From: Hoeflea algicola
GTDB lineage: Bacteria > Pseudomonadota > Alphaproteobacteria > Rhizobiales > Rhizobiaceae
Assembly (NCBI RefSeq): GCF_026619415.1
Contig: NZ_JAOVZR010000001.1
Coordinates: 1,178,001 to 1,242,000 of the forward strand
Length of the DNA stretch: 64,000 nt
Direction of reading: 5' to 3'
Shown here: positions 50,901 to 59,215 of the stretch, in pieces
How positions within the stretch are numbered: the stretch's first letter is position 1
Layout of the letters: every line of letters starts with the position of its first letter
The notes under the pieces: generated by a model
Database searches by the model: none
Told to the model about the DNA's origin: nothing
The model's input: only the letters and a program-made list of their open reading frames with translations
Made by a program: the position numbers and the translations under genes

Positions 50901-53244
50901 GGCCAACGCGATTTCCAGCACGCTGGATGCGACCGAAGCCCGTTTCGCCGACCAGACCGCAGCCCTGGCTGCGCGCCTTGAAGCCGAAACCGGCGCGATT
51001 TCGAACCGCATCGGCGAAACCGCCGAACACCTGGTCACAACGCTCGACGGCAAGACCCAGGACATCACCGGTCGCATCAACCAGACCACCGAGACCCTTG
51101 TGTCGACGTTGGACAGCAAGGCCAGCGCGATCAGCGCCCGGCTCGCCGAAACCGGCGAGGCACTGGTCTCGCGCACTGGCTCTGTCGGCGACGCCCTGGA
51201 TCAGAAGGCCTCGGCCATCGTGCAGCGGTTGATCGATGCCGAACAGGCCATGGATACCCGTGCCACCGCAGTTCACTCCACCCTCGATGAGCGCACCCGG
51301 GAGCTCAATTCGATGCTCGCCAGCCGTTCGGCTGAACTGTCACGGGTCATTGACGAGCAGGCGCGCCCGCTGGTCGAGCAATACGCCGCCAGCGGCGAGG
51401 AATTCGCCACCCGCCTGACCGAGGTCACCCAGAACTCGACAGACCGCCTGCGGGCCGAAAACGCGGCGCTAATCAACGCCATCACCAACCGCACCAGCGA
51501 GACGTTGTCAGCTCTCGAGAACGTCAACCAGAGCCTGAGCGGCAATGTTGGCGAATTGATCGAGCGTCTGGGCGTCAGCAACCGCGAAATTTCCAGCGTC
51601 ATCGACCAGGCCGCCTCGACACTCGGCGCGGCCAACGAGCGGCTGACCGAGACCTCCGGCGAATTTTCGGCATCAACCGAAAAGGCTGCCGATATGCTGT
51701 CCGGATCGGCCCGTCTGCTCGACGGCAAGGTCGAACGCCTGACCGAAATCTCTGGCCGCACGCTCAACCAGGTTGGCGCCATCGCTGGTCGCTTCGACGA
51801 TCACTCCAAGGTGCTTGCCTCGGCCTCCGACCTTCTCGGCGCGGCCCAGTCCAATCTGGCCACGACACTGGAAGAACGTCGCGAGGCGCTGCAGGCGCTG
51901 TCGGTGGGGCTGGTCAACCGGTCCGAACAGATCGAGGAGACCATGCGGTCGCTCGAAGGCATTGTCGAAAAGGCATTCGAGGGTGCAGATGAATTGTCCC
52001 AGCGCGCCGCCAGCCGGCTCGAAGGCGGACTGCGCTCGGCAGCTGAAAACGCCAACAAACTGCTCGGCGAGACCGAGAGCCGGGCCAATTCCGCAGCCGG
52101 CGTGATGCGCGAGAGCATGCGCGAAGCCGCCGAGGACGCGGGCAAGCTGCTCGGCGAAACCGAAAGCCGCGCCCATACCGCAGCCGGCGTGATGCGCGTG
52201 AGCATGCGTGAAGCCGTCGAGGATGCGGGCAAGCTGCTCGGCCAGACCGAAAGCCGCGCCCAGACATTGGCCGGCTCCGTGCGTGACGGCGTGCGCGAAG
52301 CGGTCGACGAAGCCGGCAAGTTGCTCGGCGAATCCGAACGGCGTGCCCAGACCGCCGCCGGGACCATGAGCGAAAGCATGCGCGCGGCAATCGAGGAAGC
52401 AATCAGCCGCTTCTCCGGCGCCACCGACGAAATGCGCCAGTCGGCCTCGGTGATCAAACGCGAACTCGAAGAAACCCGCAGCGAGCTCAAGCGCGGCGCC
52501 TTCGACCTGCCCGAAGAAACCCGCGAGAGTGCCGCCGCCATGCGCCGCGCGGTCGCCGACCAGATCAAGGCGCTGCAGGAACTCTCTCAGATCGTCGGTC
52601 AGTCGAGCCAACGCGGCGAAGTCAGCGAAGCGCCACGCCAGGTAGCGGCATCGGCTTCCCACGCTGCTCCGCGGGCCGCTGCGCCCCGGCCACAGCCGGC
52701 CCCCGCTCCCCGTGCCCCGGCTGCTGTTGCCCAGCGCGCACCATTGCGCGGCAGCATCGAACCAGCAACCCCCACAGCCCCACCGGCCAAGAGTGATGGT
52801 TGGGTCAGCGATCTCCTGCGTGGTGCATCGCGCGAGGAACAGGCCGCCGCCCGTCCCGCAGCCAAGCCAACGACGCCTGAGCGCAACCCGCGTCATGTGG
52901 TTGAATCGCTCAACTCGCTGTCGGTCGACATCGCCCGCGCCATCGACCACGACGCATCGGTGGACCTGTGGCGGCGCTATCAGCGCGGCGAGCGCGATGT
53001 TTTCACCCGCCGGCTCTACACACTCAAGGGTCAGCAGACCTTCGACGAGATCAAGAACAAGTATGGTCGCGAGCCGGAATTCCGCGCAGCCGTCGACCGC
53101 TACATCACCGATTTCGAAAAGCTGCTGAGCGATGTTGCCCGCAACGACCGCGACAACATGATGACGCAGACCTATCTGACCTCGGATACCGGCAAGGTCT
53201 ACACCATGCTGGCCCACGCCAGCGGTCGTTTCGATCGCGACTAA
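47992..53244 (+). CDS. Very large coiled-coil polar-growth protein (GPR/RgsE-like)
   Basis: A 1750-residue protein. Residues 1-40 are acidic and Ser/Asp-rich; two transmembrane helices lie at about 125-190 (RNASIISVIWTIGVLGLANL; AIGFAVAILVPVLIFFAFSI); a huge helical region spans about 210-1500, dominated by heptad-like A/L/S/E repeats, with arrays of 33-aa and 29-aa units. A Pro-rich linker and a conserved C-terminal domain of ~115 residues (SLSVDIARAIDHDASVDLWR, RLYTLKGQQTFDEIK) close it. Architecture matches Agrobacterium GPR and Sinorhizobium RgsE, which form a ring at the growing pole of Rhizobiales. Length in Agrobacterium is about 2100, so this is a shorter version. The ATG at 47992 is preferred over TTG at 47983. 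Confidence 0.85.
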   Translation: MSKKPADKSIDEQTFEALEDALKIDLDDDSLGPLDEISLDELEDKVSSAAKELKNAHEPVTAAAAKPGPAAGRSGPGESTAPRTSPPPFTPAGPMAPANDDSRKTTAGLLRALEIRSSRGAIRNASIISVIWTIGVLGLANLLYAPEIWQIRSLNDLLAMPAAIGFAVAILVPVLIFFAFSIMMARAREMRSAARSMAEVALRLAEPENIAGDRILTVGQAVRREVSAMNEGIERTIARASELETLVHSEVNALERSYTDNEMRVRGLVHELGSERDAIVNHAERIRASIAGAHEQLKEELTTASEEIATRISTSGEAVAQLMDTRAANLQERTVETSRELETLLAGRTNALVTALKTSGGELTDEFDTRLEMLNVQLNQRGKALLSEFETRASTLDANTEKLNAALGERARQLNETLIARTREISESLQIGQQAISVGLDETLATLNASLDEKGASFRQALKSSADDAVMDLDLRSGFFEEKLESSVGRLTAAFDERVAEFTSAFDSRAGSLDGKLSDSLARINESLNGGASAMDGILSASLERIGATLTDRSQALETTLGTGAARLETSTSSAAERIETSLADRAEAISTALAVGAERIDTSINEKSTAMVSGLAAKVAELENTLSANAERIDTSIGEKSTTMVSGLTAKVAELENMLSANAERIDASIGEKSAIIISGLAAKVAELEHALSTNAERIDSSLTDKSAGIVSGLAAKVADLENALSANAQHLDASMNQKLSEIVSSIGSRIGDFEAAVSAGAERIDSSLNERSQALFGGISESADAIDSRLAARTDGIRASLADASERLSATLDVEGTRFSELTQTAVDQVETTFTKGTGRIDERLATMNNMLGIGLDSVSKTIEGKATGLAAKLREAVADAAVGLDAEALKASDTLQSVGTGFAGRMDEQAREFARRLDSHVEERTADLAAHAENIAGRIAVSAGDLSSEASRIGDLIERVGQTVGNQANAISSTLDATEARFADQTAALAARLEAETGAISNRIGETAEHLVTTLDGKTQDITGRINQTTETLVSTLDSKASAISARLAETGEALVSRTGSVGDALDQKASAIVQRLIDAEQAMDTRATAVHSTLDERTRELNSMLASRSAELSRVIDEQARPLVEQYAASGEEFATRLTEVTQNSTDRLRAENAALINAITNRTSETLSALENVNQSLSGNVGELIERLGVSNREISSVIDQAASTLGAANERLTETSGEFSASTEKAADMLSGSARLLDGKVERLTEISGRTLNQVGAIAGRFDDHSKVLASASDLLGAAQSNLATTLEERREALQALSVGLVNRSEQIEETMRSLEGIVEKAFEGADELSQRAASRLEGGLRSAAENANKLLGETESRANSAAGVMRESMREAAEDAGKLLGETESRAHTAAGVMRVSMREAVEDAGKLLGQTESRAQTLAGSVRDGVREAVDEAGKLLGESERRAQTAAGTMSESMRAAIEEAISRFSGATDEMRQSASVIKRELEETRSELKRGAFDLPEETRESAAAMRRAVADQIKALQELSQIVGQSSQRGEVSEAPRQVAASASHAAPRAAAPRPQPAPAPRAPAAVAQRAPLRGSIEPATPTAPPAKSDGWVSDLLRGASREEQAAARPAAKPTTPERNPRHVVESLNSLSVDIARAIDHDASVDLWRRYQRGERDVFTRRLYTLKGQQTFDEIKNKYGREPEFRAAVDRYITDFEKLLSDVARNDRDNMMTQTYLTSDTGKVYTMLAHASGRFDRD
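49783..50376 (+). repeat. 33-residue (99-nt) tandem repeat array in the polarity gene
   Basis: Six units start at 49783, 49882, 49981, 50080, 50179 and 50278, each exactly 99 nt apart. The unit is A-E-R-I-D-[TS]-S-I-x-E-K-S-x-x-[MI]-[VI]-S-G-L-[AT]-A-K-V-A-[ED]-L-E-[NH]-x-L-[ST]-[AT]-N; the fourth to sixth diverge. The first four are nearly identical in protein and close in DNA. Confidence 0.9.
52057..52404 (+). repeat. 29-residue (87-nt) tandem repeat array in the polarity gene
   Basis: Four units start with Lys codons at 52057, 52144, 52231 and 52318, exactly 87 nt apart. The unit is K-L-L-G-E-[TS]-E-[SR]-R-A-x-x-A-A-G-x-M-R-x-S-M-R-E-A-x-E-D-A-G. The third unit is the most different (GSVRDGVREAVDEA). 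Confidence 0.9.
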
Positions 53245-53264
53245 AACCGCAACACCAGCCGATT

Positions 53265-53303
53265 AAATGATCAACCCCGCCCCGTGCGGGGTTGATCATT
53301 TTC
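53265..53303 (+). terminator. Rho-independent terminator of the polarity gene
   Basis: A perfect 16-bp stem (53265-53280 with 53286-53301), loop CCCGT, followed by TT. It lies 21 bp after the stop. The stem core is AACCCCGC paired with its complement. Confidence 0.85.
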
Positions 53304-53507
53304 AGGCCCAAATTTTGATGCCGCCCGTCCGGTATAATTCCCGCTACTCCCCCGTCCGACAACGCGCGGCACATGCCGTCATCCCTGCCCAGGCGGTGCG
53401 TGGATGAAGATCGACGCAATGATGTTCCGACCTGCCGCTAACGCAGCGCTTCAATTCTGCCAAATTCGTCGTGGCCAATGTGGTGGAGCGCTCAACGGAA
53501 CATATTG

Positions 53508-53960
53508 ATGACGACAGTCCAACTCCGCCCCGCGAAAGACGACGATCCCAGCCGGATCGCCGAAATCTGGCACACCAGCGCAAGCCTTCCGAATGTCGGG
53601 CCGCCGATCATGCCAACCCTTGCCGAATTGCGGAACCGGGTGGATCAGGAGTTGGCTGCCGGCTGGCAAGTGACCGTTGCGCATGTCGATCACACAATTG
53701 TCGGCTTTGTTGCCCTGAAGCCCAGGGAACGTATTCTCGCGGAACTGTTCCTATGGCCCGACCAGATCGGAGCGGGCGTTGGAAAGCGGTTGCTCGACCA
53801 CGCCAAGGCGGTCATTCCAGCAGGCTTTGAACTTTATACCACATCAGAAAATTCGCGTGCTCGCCGGTTTTATGAGCGCGAAGGATTGAGAGCCTTCCGC
53901 GAAGCTCGGCATCCAGGTTCCGGGCATCCCGTCACGTATTATCGGTGGCGCGGTCGTTGA
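53508..53960 (+). CDS. GNAT family N-acetyltransferase
   Basis: A 150-residue acetyltransferase. The N-terminal strand MTTVQLRPAKDDDPSRIAEI is followed by VAHVDHTIVGFVALKPRERI, the acetyl-CoA loop WPDQIGAGVGKRLLDHAKA (Q/R-x-x-G-x-G/A) and ELYTTSENSRARRFYEREGL, as in small-molecule or protein N-acetyltransferases. The substrate is unknown. The ATG at 53508 is preferred to an upstream in-frame start at 53478. Convergent with the Mla lipoprotein gene. Confidence 0.85.
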   Translation: MTTVQLRPAKDDDPSRIAEIWHTSASLPNVGPPIMPTLAELRNRVDQELAAGWQVTVAHVDHTIVGFVALKPRERILAELFLWPDQIGAGVGKRLLDHAKAVIPAGFELYTTSENSRARRFYEREGLRAFREARHPGSGHPVTYYRWRGR

Positions 53961-54021
53961 ACGTTCTTTGCCGCAAGGCACAACACGCGTCACAAATTCC
54001 GGCGTAGGAACGGAACCCGCG

Positions 54022-54640
54022 TCAGATCCGCGCCAGCGTCCAGGCGACCATTTCCTCGACCACCTGTTCGAAAGCACGGTCCAGCGACTGCACATATGCG
54101 GCATTGCCACGTCCCGTTACCGCCGATGTTGCACGGAACACCTTCGAGGCGATGACGACGCCATTGCGGTCGTTGAGAACCTTCACCGACAGTTCCACCA
54201 CCGCCTGCTCGCCGGCATCGGCCTTGATCTCGAAGGCGCGAATGGCCGTCAGTACCTTGAAGTCGATCGCCAGTCCGTCACCCGGACGGCCGACGCCGCC
54301 AACGCGGCCGGTGTTCTCGAACGCCTGCACCAGCTTGTCCTGGACGATCTTCGGCAACCGGTCCGACCATTTCGAGATCGGCCAGATACTGGATCGACGA
54401 GGCCGATGGCCGGATCACGATCTGCTCGCTATCGAGCGCTTTCAGCGCAGTCGGTTCGGTGATCAGGATCTGCCGGTTGCGGGCCACCTGCCCGCTCACC
54501 TGTGGCGCCTCGGAAAGGCCATAGGTGTCGGGCGGCGTGGCTTTGCCAAGCCCGCCGGCACAGCCGGTCAAAACCGACAACATGGCGATTGCAGCAATCC
54601 GCCCACCCATTTTCACGCGTACTCCACGCTCCGACACCAT
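54022..54640 (-). pseudogene. ABC-type transport auxiliary lipoprotein (PqiC/DUF330-like), frameshifted
   Basis: The last gene of the Mla-type operon, split in two frames. The first part has a signal with lipobox (AIAMLSVLTGCAGGLG) and reads ITEPTALKALDSEQIVIRPS, SIQYLAD, then leaves frame at GAAATGG. Removing one A gives WSDRLPKIVQDKLVQAFENT, and the frame continues with GRPGDGLAIDF and AIRAFEIKADAGEQAVVELS to the stop at 54022. A single extra A in a 3-A run (about 54389-54391) explains it. The family tethers the MCE protein at the outer membrane. Start is uncertain between 54640 and 54610. Confidence 0.75.
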
Positions 54641-54693
54641 CCGGCATCTTTCGAAATCATTAACCTTTGTCTTGCGATGCATCCGCCCCAGAG

Positions 54694-56064
54694 TCAACGC
54701 CGCGTCCGTCCATCATATTGCTTGACGCTATCTCCGCCAAAAATCAGCCGCTGCGGGTCCTGTTCGATGCTGGAAATCGATCGCTCGATGCGCTCGATCG
54801 AGCGTCGTGCGTCATTGACCAGCGCCTCGACGTTGCGCAGGCCGGAGCCTGAAAACCGTTGCAGATTGTCGGCAATCGGCCCGATCCGGGCATTGAGTGA
54901 ATTGGCGACATCGCGAAATGATTTCAACGTCGCTTCCGCGTCGGCAAGCAGCGACGAAGCGTCGCCTTCGCCAAGGAACCCGTCAAGCTTGGCCAGAACT
55001 CCGTCGACCCGCACCGATGCGGCGTTCAGGCGACCGCTCATCTGCTGCACATCGGTGATGATCACGTCAAAGTCTTCACGTCGTGCCGAAAATGTTTCGG
55101 CGACGCCACGCGCATCGGCAAGTGCCTTGCGTGCATCGGCGCTGGCCGCGGCAATGTCGTCCACTGTTTGACCGACCTTGGCGGGGTCGACCCCGGCCAC
55201 CAGCTTGTCGACCTTCTCCAGCGACGCTCCCGCGTCGGCGGCAAAGCTCTGCAGCGATTCCGCGGCGATCCTGAAACTCTCGAGCGTCTTGGTGATATCA
55301 CCCGATGACGCGGCGATGTCGCCAGCCACCTTGTCGATCGAGGTGACGATGTTGCCAACTTTCTCCGGGTCGACGGCATTGACCAGCCGGTCGACCGAAC
55401 CGAGCGTGCCCTCAAGCCTGGTCGATAGCGATTGCACTGTTCCCGACAGGCTCGATACGCTTTTGAGGAATTGGTCGATGCCATCCGCATTGTCGCGCAA
55501 GGCGCCCGTAAAGGCTTCGGCGTTCTTCAGTGTCTGGGTCAGCGGCGAGCGGGCATCGGAAATGAAGCCTTCGACCTGGCCGATCACCCGGTTGGCCCGG
55601 TTGAGAATCTCGTCAGCGGTGGCCAGAAGATTGGTCACACCGGAGGGGTCGGCTTCAATTACCGCCACCTTCTCCGCTTCGAGCGCCTGCAGCAGGATAT
55701 TCGGGTTGGTGGGCGTGCCTCCCTGCAATTCGATATAGGCCGAACCGGTCAGCCCCTGAATTTCGAGCGCAGCGCGGGTGTCGGTGTAGATCGGCGCATC
55801 AGTGCGCACATCGGTTTCGGCAATCACGAAATTCGGGCTCGCGGGATCGATGCTGATCCGCCGGATCACGCCATAGGGGATGCCGTTGAACCGCAAGGGC
55901 GAGCCCACTGACAACCCGTTGGCCGAGCCCGGAATGCGGACGATCAACTGGGTCGTCTCGCCGGTGGTGCCATAGCGCGCCATCCAGTAGACAAATCCGA
56001 AGGCCGAAAGCATCACCAGCAGGGTGAAGAAGCCGACGATGGCATAATTTGCACGCGTTTCCAT
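54694..56064 (-). CDS. MlaD-type MCE-domain protein
   Basis: A 456-residue protein anchored by one N-terminal transmembrane segment (about 7-28, YAIVGFFTLLVMLSAFGFVY). The MCE domain follows (ETTQLIVRIPGSANGLSVGS, then RFNGIPYGVIRRI); the C-terminal 280 residues are a long alpha-helical and Ser/Ala/Asp-rich repeat region with VDKLVAGVDPAKV-type segments. MCE proteins form hexameric rings that carry phospholipids between membranes. The ATG overlaps the ATPase stop by one base (TAATG). It is followed by the lipoprotein gene. Confidence 0.88.
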   Translation of the reverse strand: METRANYAIVGFFTLLVMLSAFGFVYWMARYGTTGETTQLIVRIPGSANGLSVGSPLRFNGIPYGVIRRISIDPASPNFVIAETDVRTDAPIYTDTRAALEIQGLTGSAYIELQGGTPTNPNILLQALEAEKVAVIEADPSGVTNLLATADEILNRANRVIGQVEGFISDARSPLTQTLKNAEAFTGALRDNADGIDQFLKSVSSLSGTVQSLSTRLEGTLGSVDRLVNAVDPEKVGNIVTSIDKVAGDIAASSGDITKTLESFRIAAESLQSFAADAGASLEKVDKLVAGVDPAKVGQTVDDIAAASADARKALADARGVAETFSARREDFDVIITDVQQMSGRLNAASVRVDGVLAKLDGFLGEGDASSLLADAEATLKSFRDVANSLNARIGPIADNLQRFSGSGLRNVEALVNDARRSIERIERSISSIEQDPQRLIFGGDSVKQYDGRTRR

Positions 56065-56930
56065 TACGTCGCTTCGCTTTTCTGGCTGCCAGCTTGCTGC
56101 GGCGTAGTTCTGCTTGCAGGTAACCGGTCCGGGATCATCCGCGCCCGCTTGCCACGGAAATAGGACTGTACCCACGGATCGTCAAACGAAAGCATGTCCT
56201 CAACCGTTCCATTCACCAGCACATGCTTGTTTCCCAGCACCGCGATACGGTCGCAGACCGAGAACAGACTGTCCAGATCATGCGTGACCATGTAGACGGT
56301 CAGTCCCATGGTATCTCGCAGTCGGGCGATCAATTCATCGAACTCGGCAGCGCCGATCGGGTCGAGACCGGAGGTTGGCTCGTCAAGGAACACCAGGTCC
56401 GGATCAAGGGCCAATGCCCGCGCCAGCGCCGCCCGCTTGATCATCCCGCCTGACAGTTCGGAGGGGTATTTGTCGATCGCATCCGGCGCCAGTCCGACCA
56501 TCTCCACCTTGAGCTCTGCCAGTTCGTCCATCAGCACCTTGGGAAGATCGAGATATTCGCGCATCGGCACCTGGATGTTTTCCCGCACGGTGAGCGCCGA
56601 AAACAGCGCCCCGTGCTGAAACAGCACGCCCAGCCGCATGTCGAGCTCGACCCGGGTTGCCTCGTCGACCTTGTCGTAATCGGCGCCAAGCAGTCGAATT
56701 TCACCCTTCTGACGCGGCAGCAACCGCAGAATTGCGCGCATCAACACGGATTTGCCGGTGCCCGAACCGCCAACGAACCCCAGGATCTCGCCACGATAGA
56801 CATCCAGATCAAGCTTATCCAGCACCACATTGCTGCCAAATGCGACATGCACATCGCGCACGGACAACACCACCTCGCGTTCGTCCGCCGGGCCGTGTTC
56901 GCCGTCTATACTGGGCGTTTGCTGGTTCAT
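56064..56930 (-). CDS. MlaF-type ABC transporter ATP-binding protein
   Basis: A 288-residue ABC ATPase of the lipid-transport class. Walker A GGSGTGKS is at 54-61, the signature LSGGMIKRAALARA and Walker B LVFLDEPTSGLDP follow, plus YMVTHDLDSLFSVCDRI with the switch His. It belongs to the MlaF family. The ATG at 56930 (MNQQTPSIDGEHG) is the better start; it lies inside the annotated 3' end of the permease frame. It pairs with the permease on the upstream side and the MCE protein downstream. Confidence 0.9.
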   Translation of the reverse strand: MNQQTPSIDGEHGPADEREVVLSVRDVHVAFGSNVVLDKLDLDVYRGEILGFVGGSGTGKSVLMRAILRLLPRQKGEIRLLGADYDKVDEATRVELDMRLGVLFQHGALFSALTVRENIQVPMREYLDLPKVLMDELAELKVEMVGLAPDAIDKYPSELSGGMIKRAALARALALDPDLVFLDEPTSGLDPIGAAEFDELIARLRDTMGLTVYMVTHDLDSLFSVCDRIAVLGNKHVLVNGTVEDMLSFDDPWVQSYFRGKRARMIPDRLPASRTTPQQAGSQKSEAT

Positions 56931-58131
56931 CCGGTCCCGCCTCAAAATCAATCGCCGCGTAGAACATGGCGAACAACCCGTCGACGAGAATCACCACGAA
57001 GATCGATTTGACCACCGATGCCGTCACCCGGCGACCCAGCGATTCCGCGCTGCCGCCAACCTTCATGCCTTCGACTGCCGCGACGATGCCGATGATCAGC
57101 GCCATGAACGGCGCCTTGATCATGCCCGAGGTCACGGTCGACATGTCGATGGCTTCGCGCAGACGGCCGATAAACACATCCGGCGTGATCCCCGAATAGC
57201 TCCACGCCACCGTCGCGGCCCCGCCCAGCGCCGCGAAATTGGCAACCACCGTCAGCAGCGGCAACACTACCGTGAGCGCCACCAGCCTTGGGAACACCAG
57301 CACGCCAATCGGGTTCAGGCCCATCACCTTCAGCGCGTCGACTTCCTCGCGCATTTTCATCGAGCCGATCTCGGCGGTGATCGCGCTGCCCGAGCGGCCG
57401 GCAATCATGATCGCCGTCAGCAGCACGCCGATTTCCCGTAATTGCAGAATTCCAACCAGGTCGACGACAAACACCTCGGCACCGAAATAGCGCAGCTGAA
57501 ACGCGCCCTGCTGAGCGATGATGGCGCCGATCAGATAGCTCATCAACATGATGATCGGCACCGCCCGCACGCCCATATGATCCATCTGGGTGACAATCGC
57601 CGCTGGCGAAATGCCGGACGAACGGTTGAGCTTGAGCTGCGCACCGCGCACCGCCGAGCCGAGGATGAACATCGATGCGACCAGATCGTCAAACAGTTCG
57701 TACATCGCCTTGCCGAGCGGAGAAAACATTCGCTCGAACAACGGCGGTTTGGCCGCGAGACTGGACACAGTCCGCTTGGCCGGCGCTTCAATCGCCTCGA
57801 TCAGCGTGGCGATCGGCACTGACGCGCCCTCGATCCTGACCGTCGCGCCACGGGCCTCGGCGGCGATGATTGCCTTGCGCACAAGCCAGGCGCCGGCGGT
57901 GTCGAGATTGCTCACCTCCGCCACATCGATGTCGAGCTGCTTGCCCGACAGAGCGTGTTGGATTTCCATCATCTCGCCATAGACGCCGGCAATCGCCGCG
58001 TGCCGCCAGTCGCCCGACAGCACCAGCCTGTCGCCATCGGCCCCAGACCTGTGTTCGACGCGCGGCGACGCGGTCTTGCCGCGTCGCGGAGGCACATCTG
58101 CCCTTGTATCTTTTGGCTGTTCGGTCAACAT
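56815..58131 (-). CDS. MlaE-type permease with N-terminal STAS domain (stop apparently lost)
   Basis: A polytopic permease of 438 codons as read. Residues about 30-130 are a STAS domain (LVLSGDWRHAAIAGVYGEMM, VSNLDTAGAWLVRKAI). The rest is MlaE: MDHMGVRAVPIIMLMSYLIG, QREIGVLLTAIMIAGRSGSA-like LREIGVLLTAIMIAGRSGSA, EEVDALKVMGLNPIG and VDGLFAMFYAAIDF. The last 42 residues are Arg-rich and come from the mlaF gene read out of frame. One base added to the T run before this point would create TGA right after IDF, the expected end. The ATG at 58131 is standard. Confidence 0.85.
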   Translation of the reverse strand: MLTEQPKDTRADVPPRRGKTASPRVEHRSGADGDRLVLSGDWRHAAIAGVYGEMMEIQHALSGKQLDIDVAEVSNLDTAGAWLVRKAIIAAEARGATVRIEGASVPIATLIEAIEAPAKRTVSSLAAKPPLFERMFSPLGKAMYELFDDLVASMFILGSAVRGAQLKLNRSSGISPAAIVTQMDHMGVRAVPIIMLMSYLIGAIIAQQGAFQLRYFGAEVFVVDLVGILQLREIGVLLTAIMIAGRSGSAITAEIGSMKMREEVDALKVMGLNPIGVLVFPRLVALTVVLPLLTVVANFAALGGAATVAWSYSGITPDVFIGRLREAIDMSTVTSGMIKAPFMALIIGIVAAVEGMKVGGSAESLGRRVTASVVKSIFVVILVDGLFAMFYAAIDFEAGPDEPANAQYRRRTRPGGRTRGGVVRARCACRIWQQCGAG

Positions 58132-58231
58132 GCCCAACACATAGCGGGTCACTCGATGACTGTCACCGCACAGCTCCTCGTTTTGACCCGGTGTGCACGC
58201 CTTTCGACCCTTATTCACGGACTTATCGACA

Positions 58232-59215
58232 ATGCCCAGACAGCTTACCGCCACCATCGACAGTTTTCCGCTCGCCCGCGCCTTTACCATCTCCCGCGGC
58301 GCCAAGACCGCTGCCGATGTAGTGACCTGCACGATCACCGAAAACGGTGCCGTCGGACGCGGTGAATGCGTGCCCTACAAGCGCTATGGTGAAACGGTCG
58401 AGGGTGTGCACGAGGCTATCAACGCCTATGCCGGGGCAATTGCCGATGGCGCGACACGCGAAGATCTGCAGACGGCCATGAAGCCCGGCGCGGCGCGCAA
58501 CGCCATTGATTGCGCGATGTGGGATCTGGAAGCCAAGCTCTCCGGTACTCGGGTGTCAAGCAGCGCCTGCCGCATTCTGCCTCGGCCGGTACCCACCGCC
58601 GTGACTATCTCGCTCGGCGATCCAGCCGACATGGCCAGCGAAGCCCGCGCCCACTCCTCCCAGAAGCTTCTCAAGGTCAAGGTCGGCACTTCAGATGACC
58701 GAGCCCGCATGCATGCCGTGGTCAGTGCCGCGCGCGGCGCCGAGATCATCCTCGATGCCAATGAAGGCTGGGACGAAAGCAACATCCGCGAACACCTGCT
58801 GCTGGCGGCGGAACTGCACATCTCGCTGATCGAGCAGCCGATGCCGGCCGGCAAGGACGATATCCTCGCCCACATCCCTCATCCGGTGCCGATCTGCGCC
58901 GATGAAAGCGTTCACACCTTGGCCGATCTCGCCAAGCTTTCCGACCGCTATGACGCCATCAACATCAAGCTCGACAAGACCGGCGGGCTGACCGAAGCGC
59001 TGCTGATGCGTGACCGCGCCCGCGAACTCGGATTCGGAGTGATGATCGGCTGCATGGTGGGCACCTCGCTGGCGATGGCGCCGGCGGTGCTGCTAGCCCA
59101 GGATGCCGACTGGGTGGATCTTGATGGCCCGCTGCTGTTGGCGCGCGATCGGTCGCCCGGACTTGCCTATGCCGGATCGCTGGTTTCACCGCCGACACCG
59201 GAACTGTGGGGATAA
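58232..59215 (+). CDS. L-Ala-D/L-Glu-type dipeptide epimerase (enolase superfamily)
   Basis: A 327-residue enolase-superfamily enzyme. The motif KVKVG gives Lys148 and Lys150; metal ligands are Asp175 (ILDANEGW), Glu201 (LIEQPM) and Asp224 (CADES); Lys247 and Lys249 in NIKLDKTGG are the second catalytic Lys pair. These, with the MIGCMVGTSLAMAPA segment, fit dipeptide epimerases (YcjG type), which recycle murein peptides. The ATG at 58232 is preferred. It is divergent from the Mla permease gene. Confidence 0.9.
   Translation: MPRQLTATIDSFPLARAFTISRGAKTAADVVTCTITENGAVGRGECVPYKRYGETVEGVHEAINAYAGAIADGATREDLQTAMKPGAARNAIDCAMWDLEAKLSGTRVSSSACRILPRPVPTAVTISLGDPADMASEARAHSSQKLLKVKVGTSDDRARMHAVVSAARGAEIILDANEGWDESNIREHLLLAAELHISLIEQPMPAGKDDILAHIPHPVPICADESVHTLADLAKLSDRYDAINIKLDKTGGLTEALLMRDRARELGFGVMIGCMVGTSLAMAPAVLLAQDADWVDLDGPLLLARDRSPGLAYAGSLVSPPTPELWG

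Noticed and set aside
51673..53217. 514-codon minus-strand ORF
   Set aside because: Opposite to the large polarity gene; composition reflects the complementary codons of its repeats.
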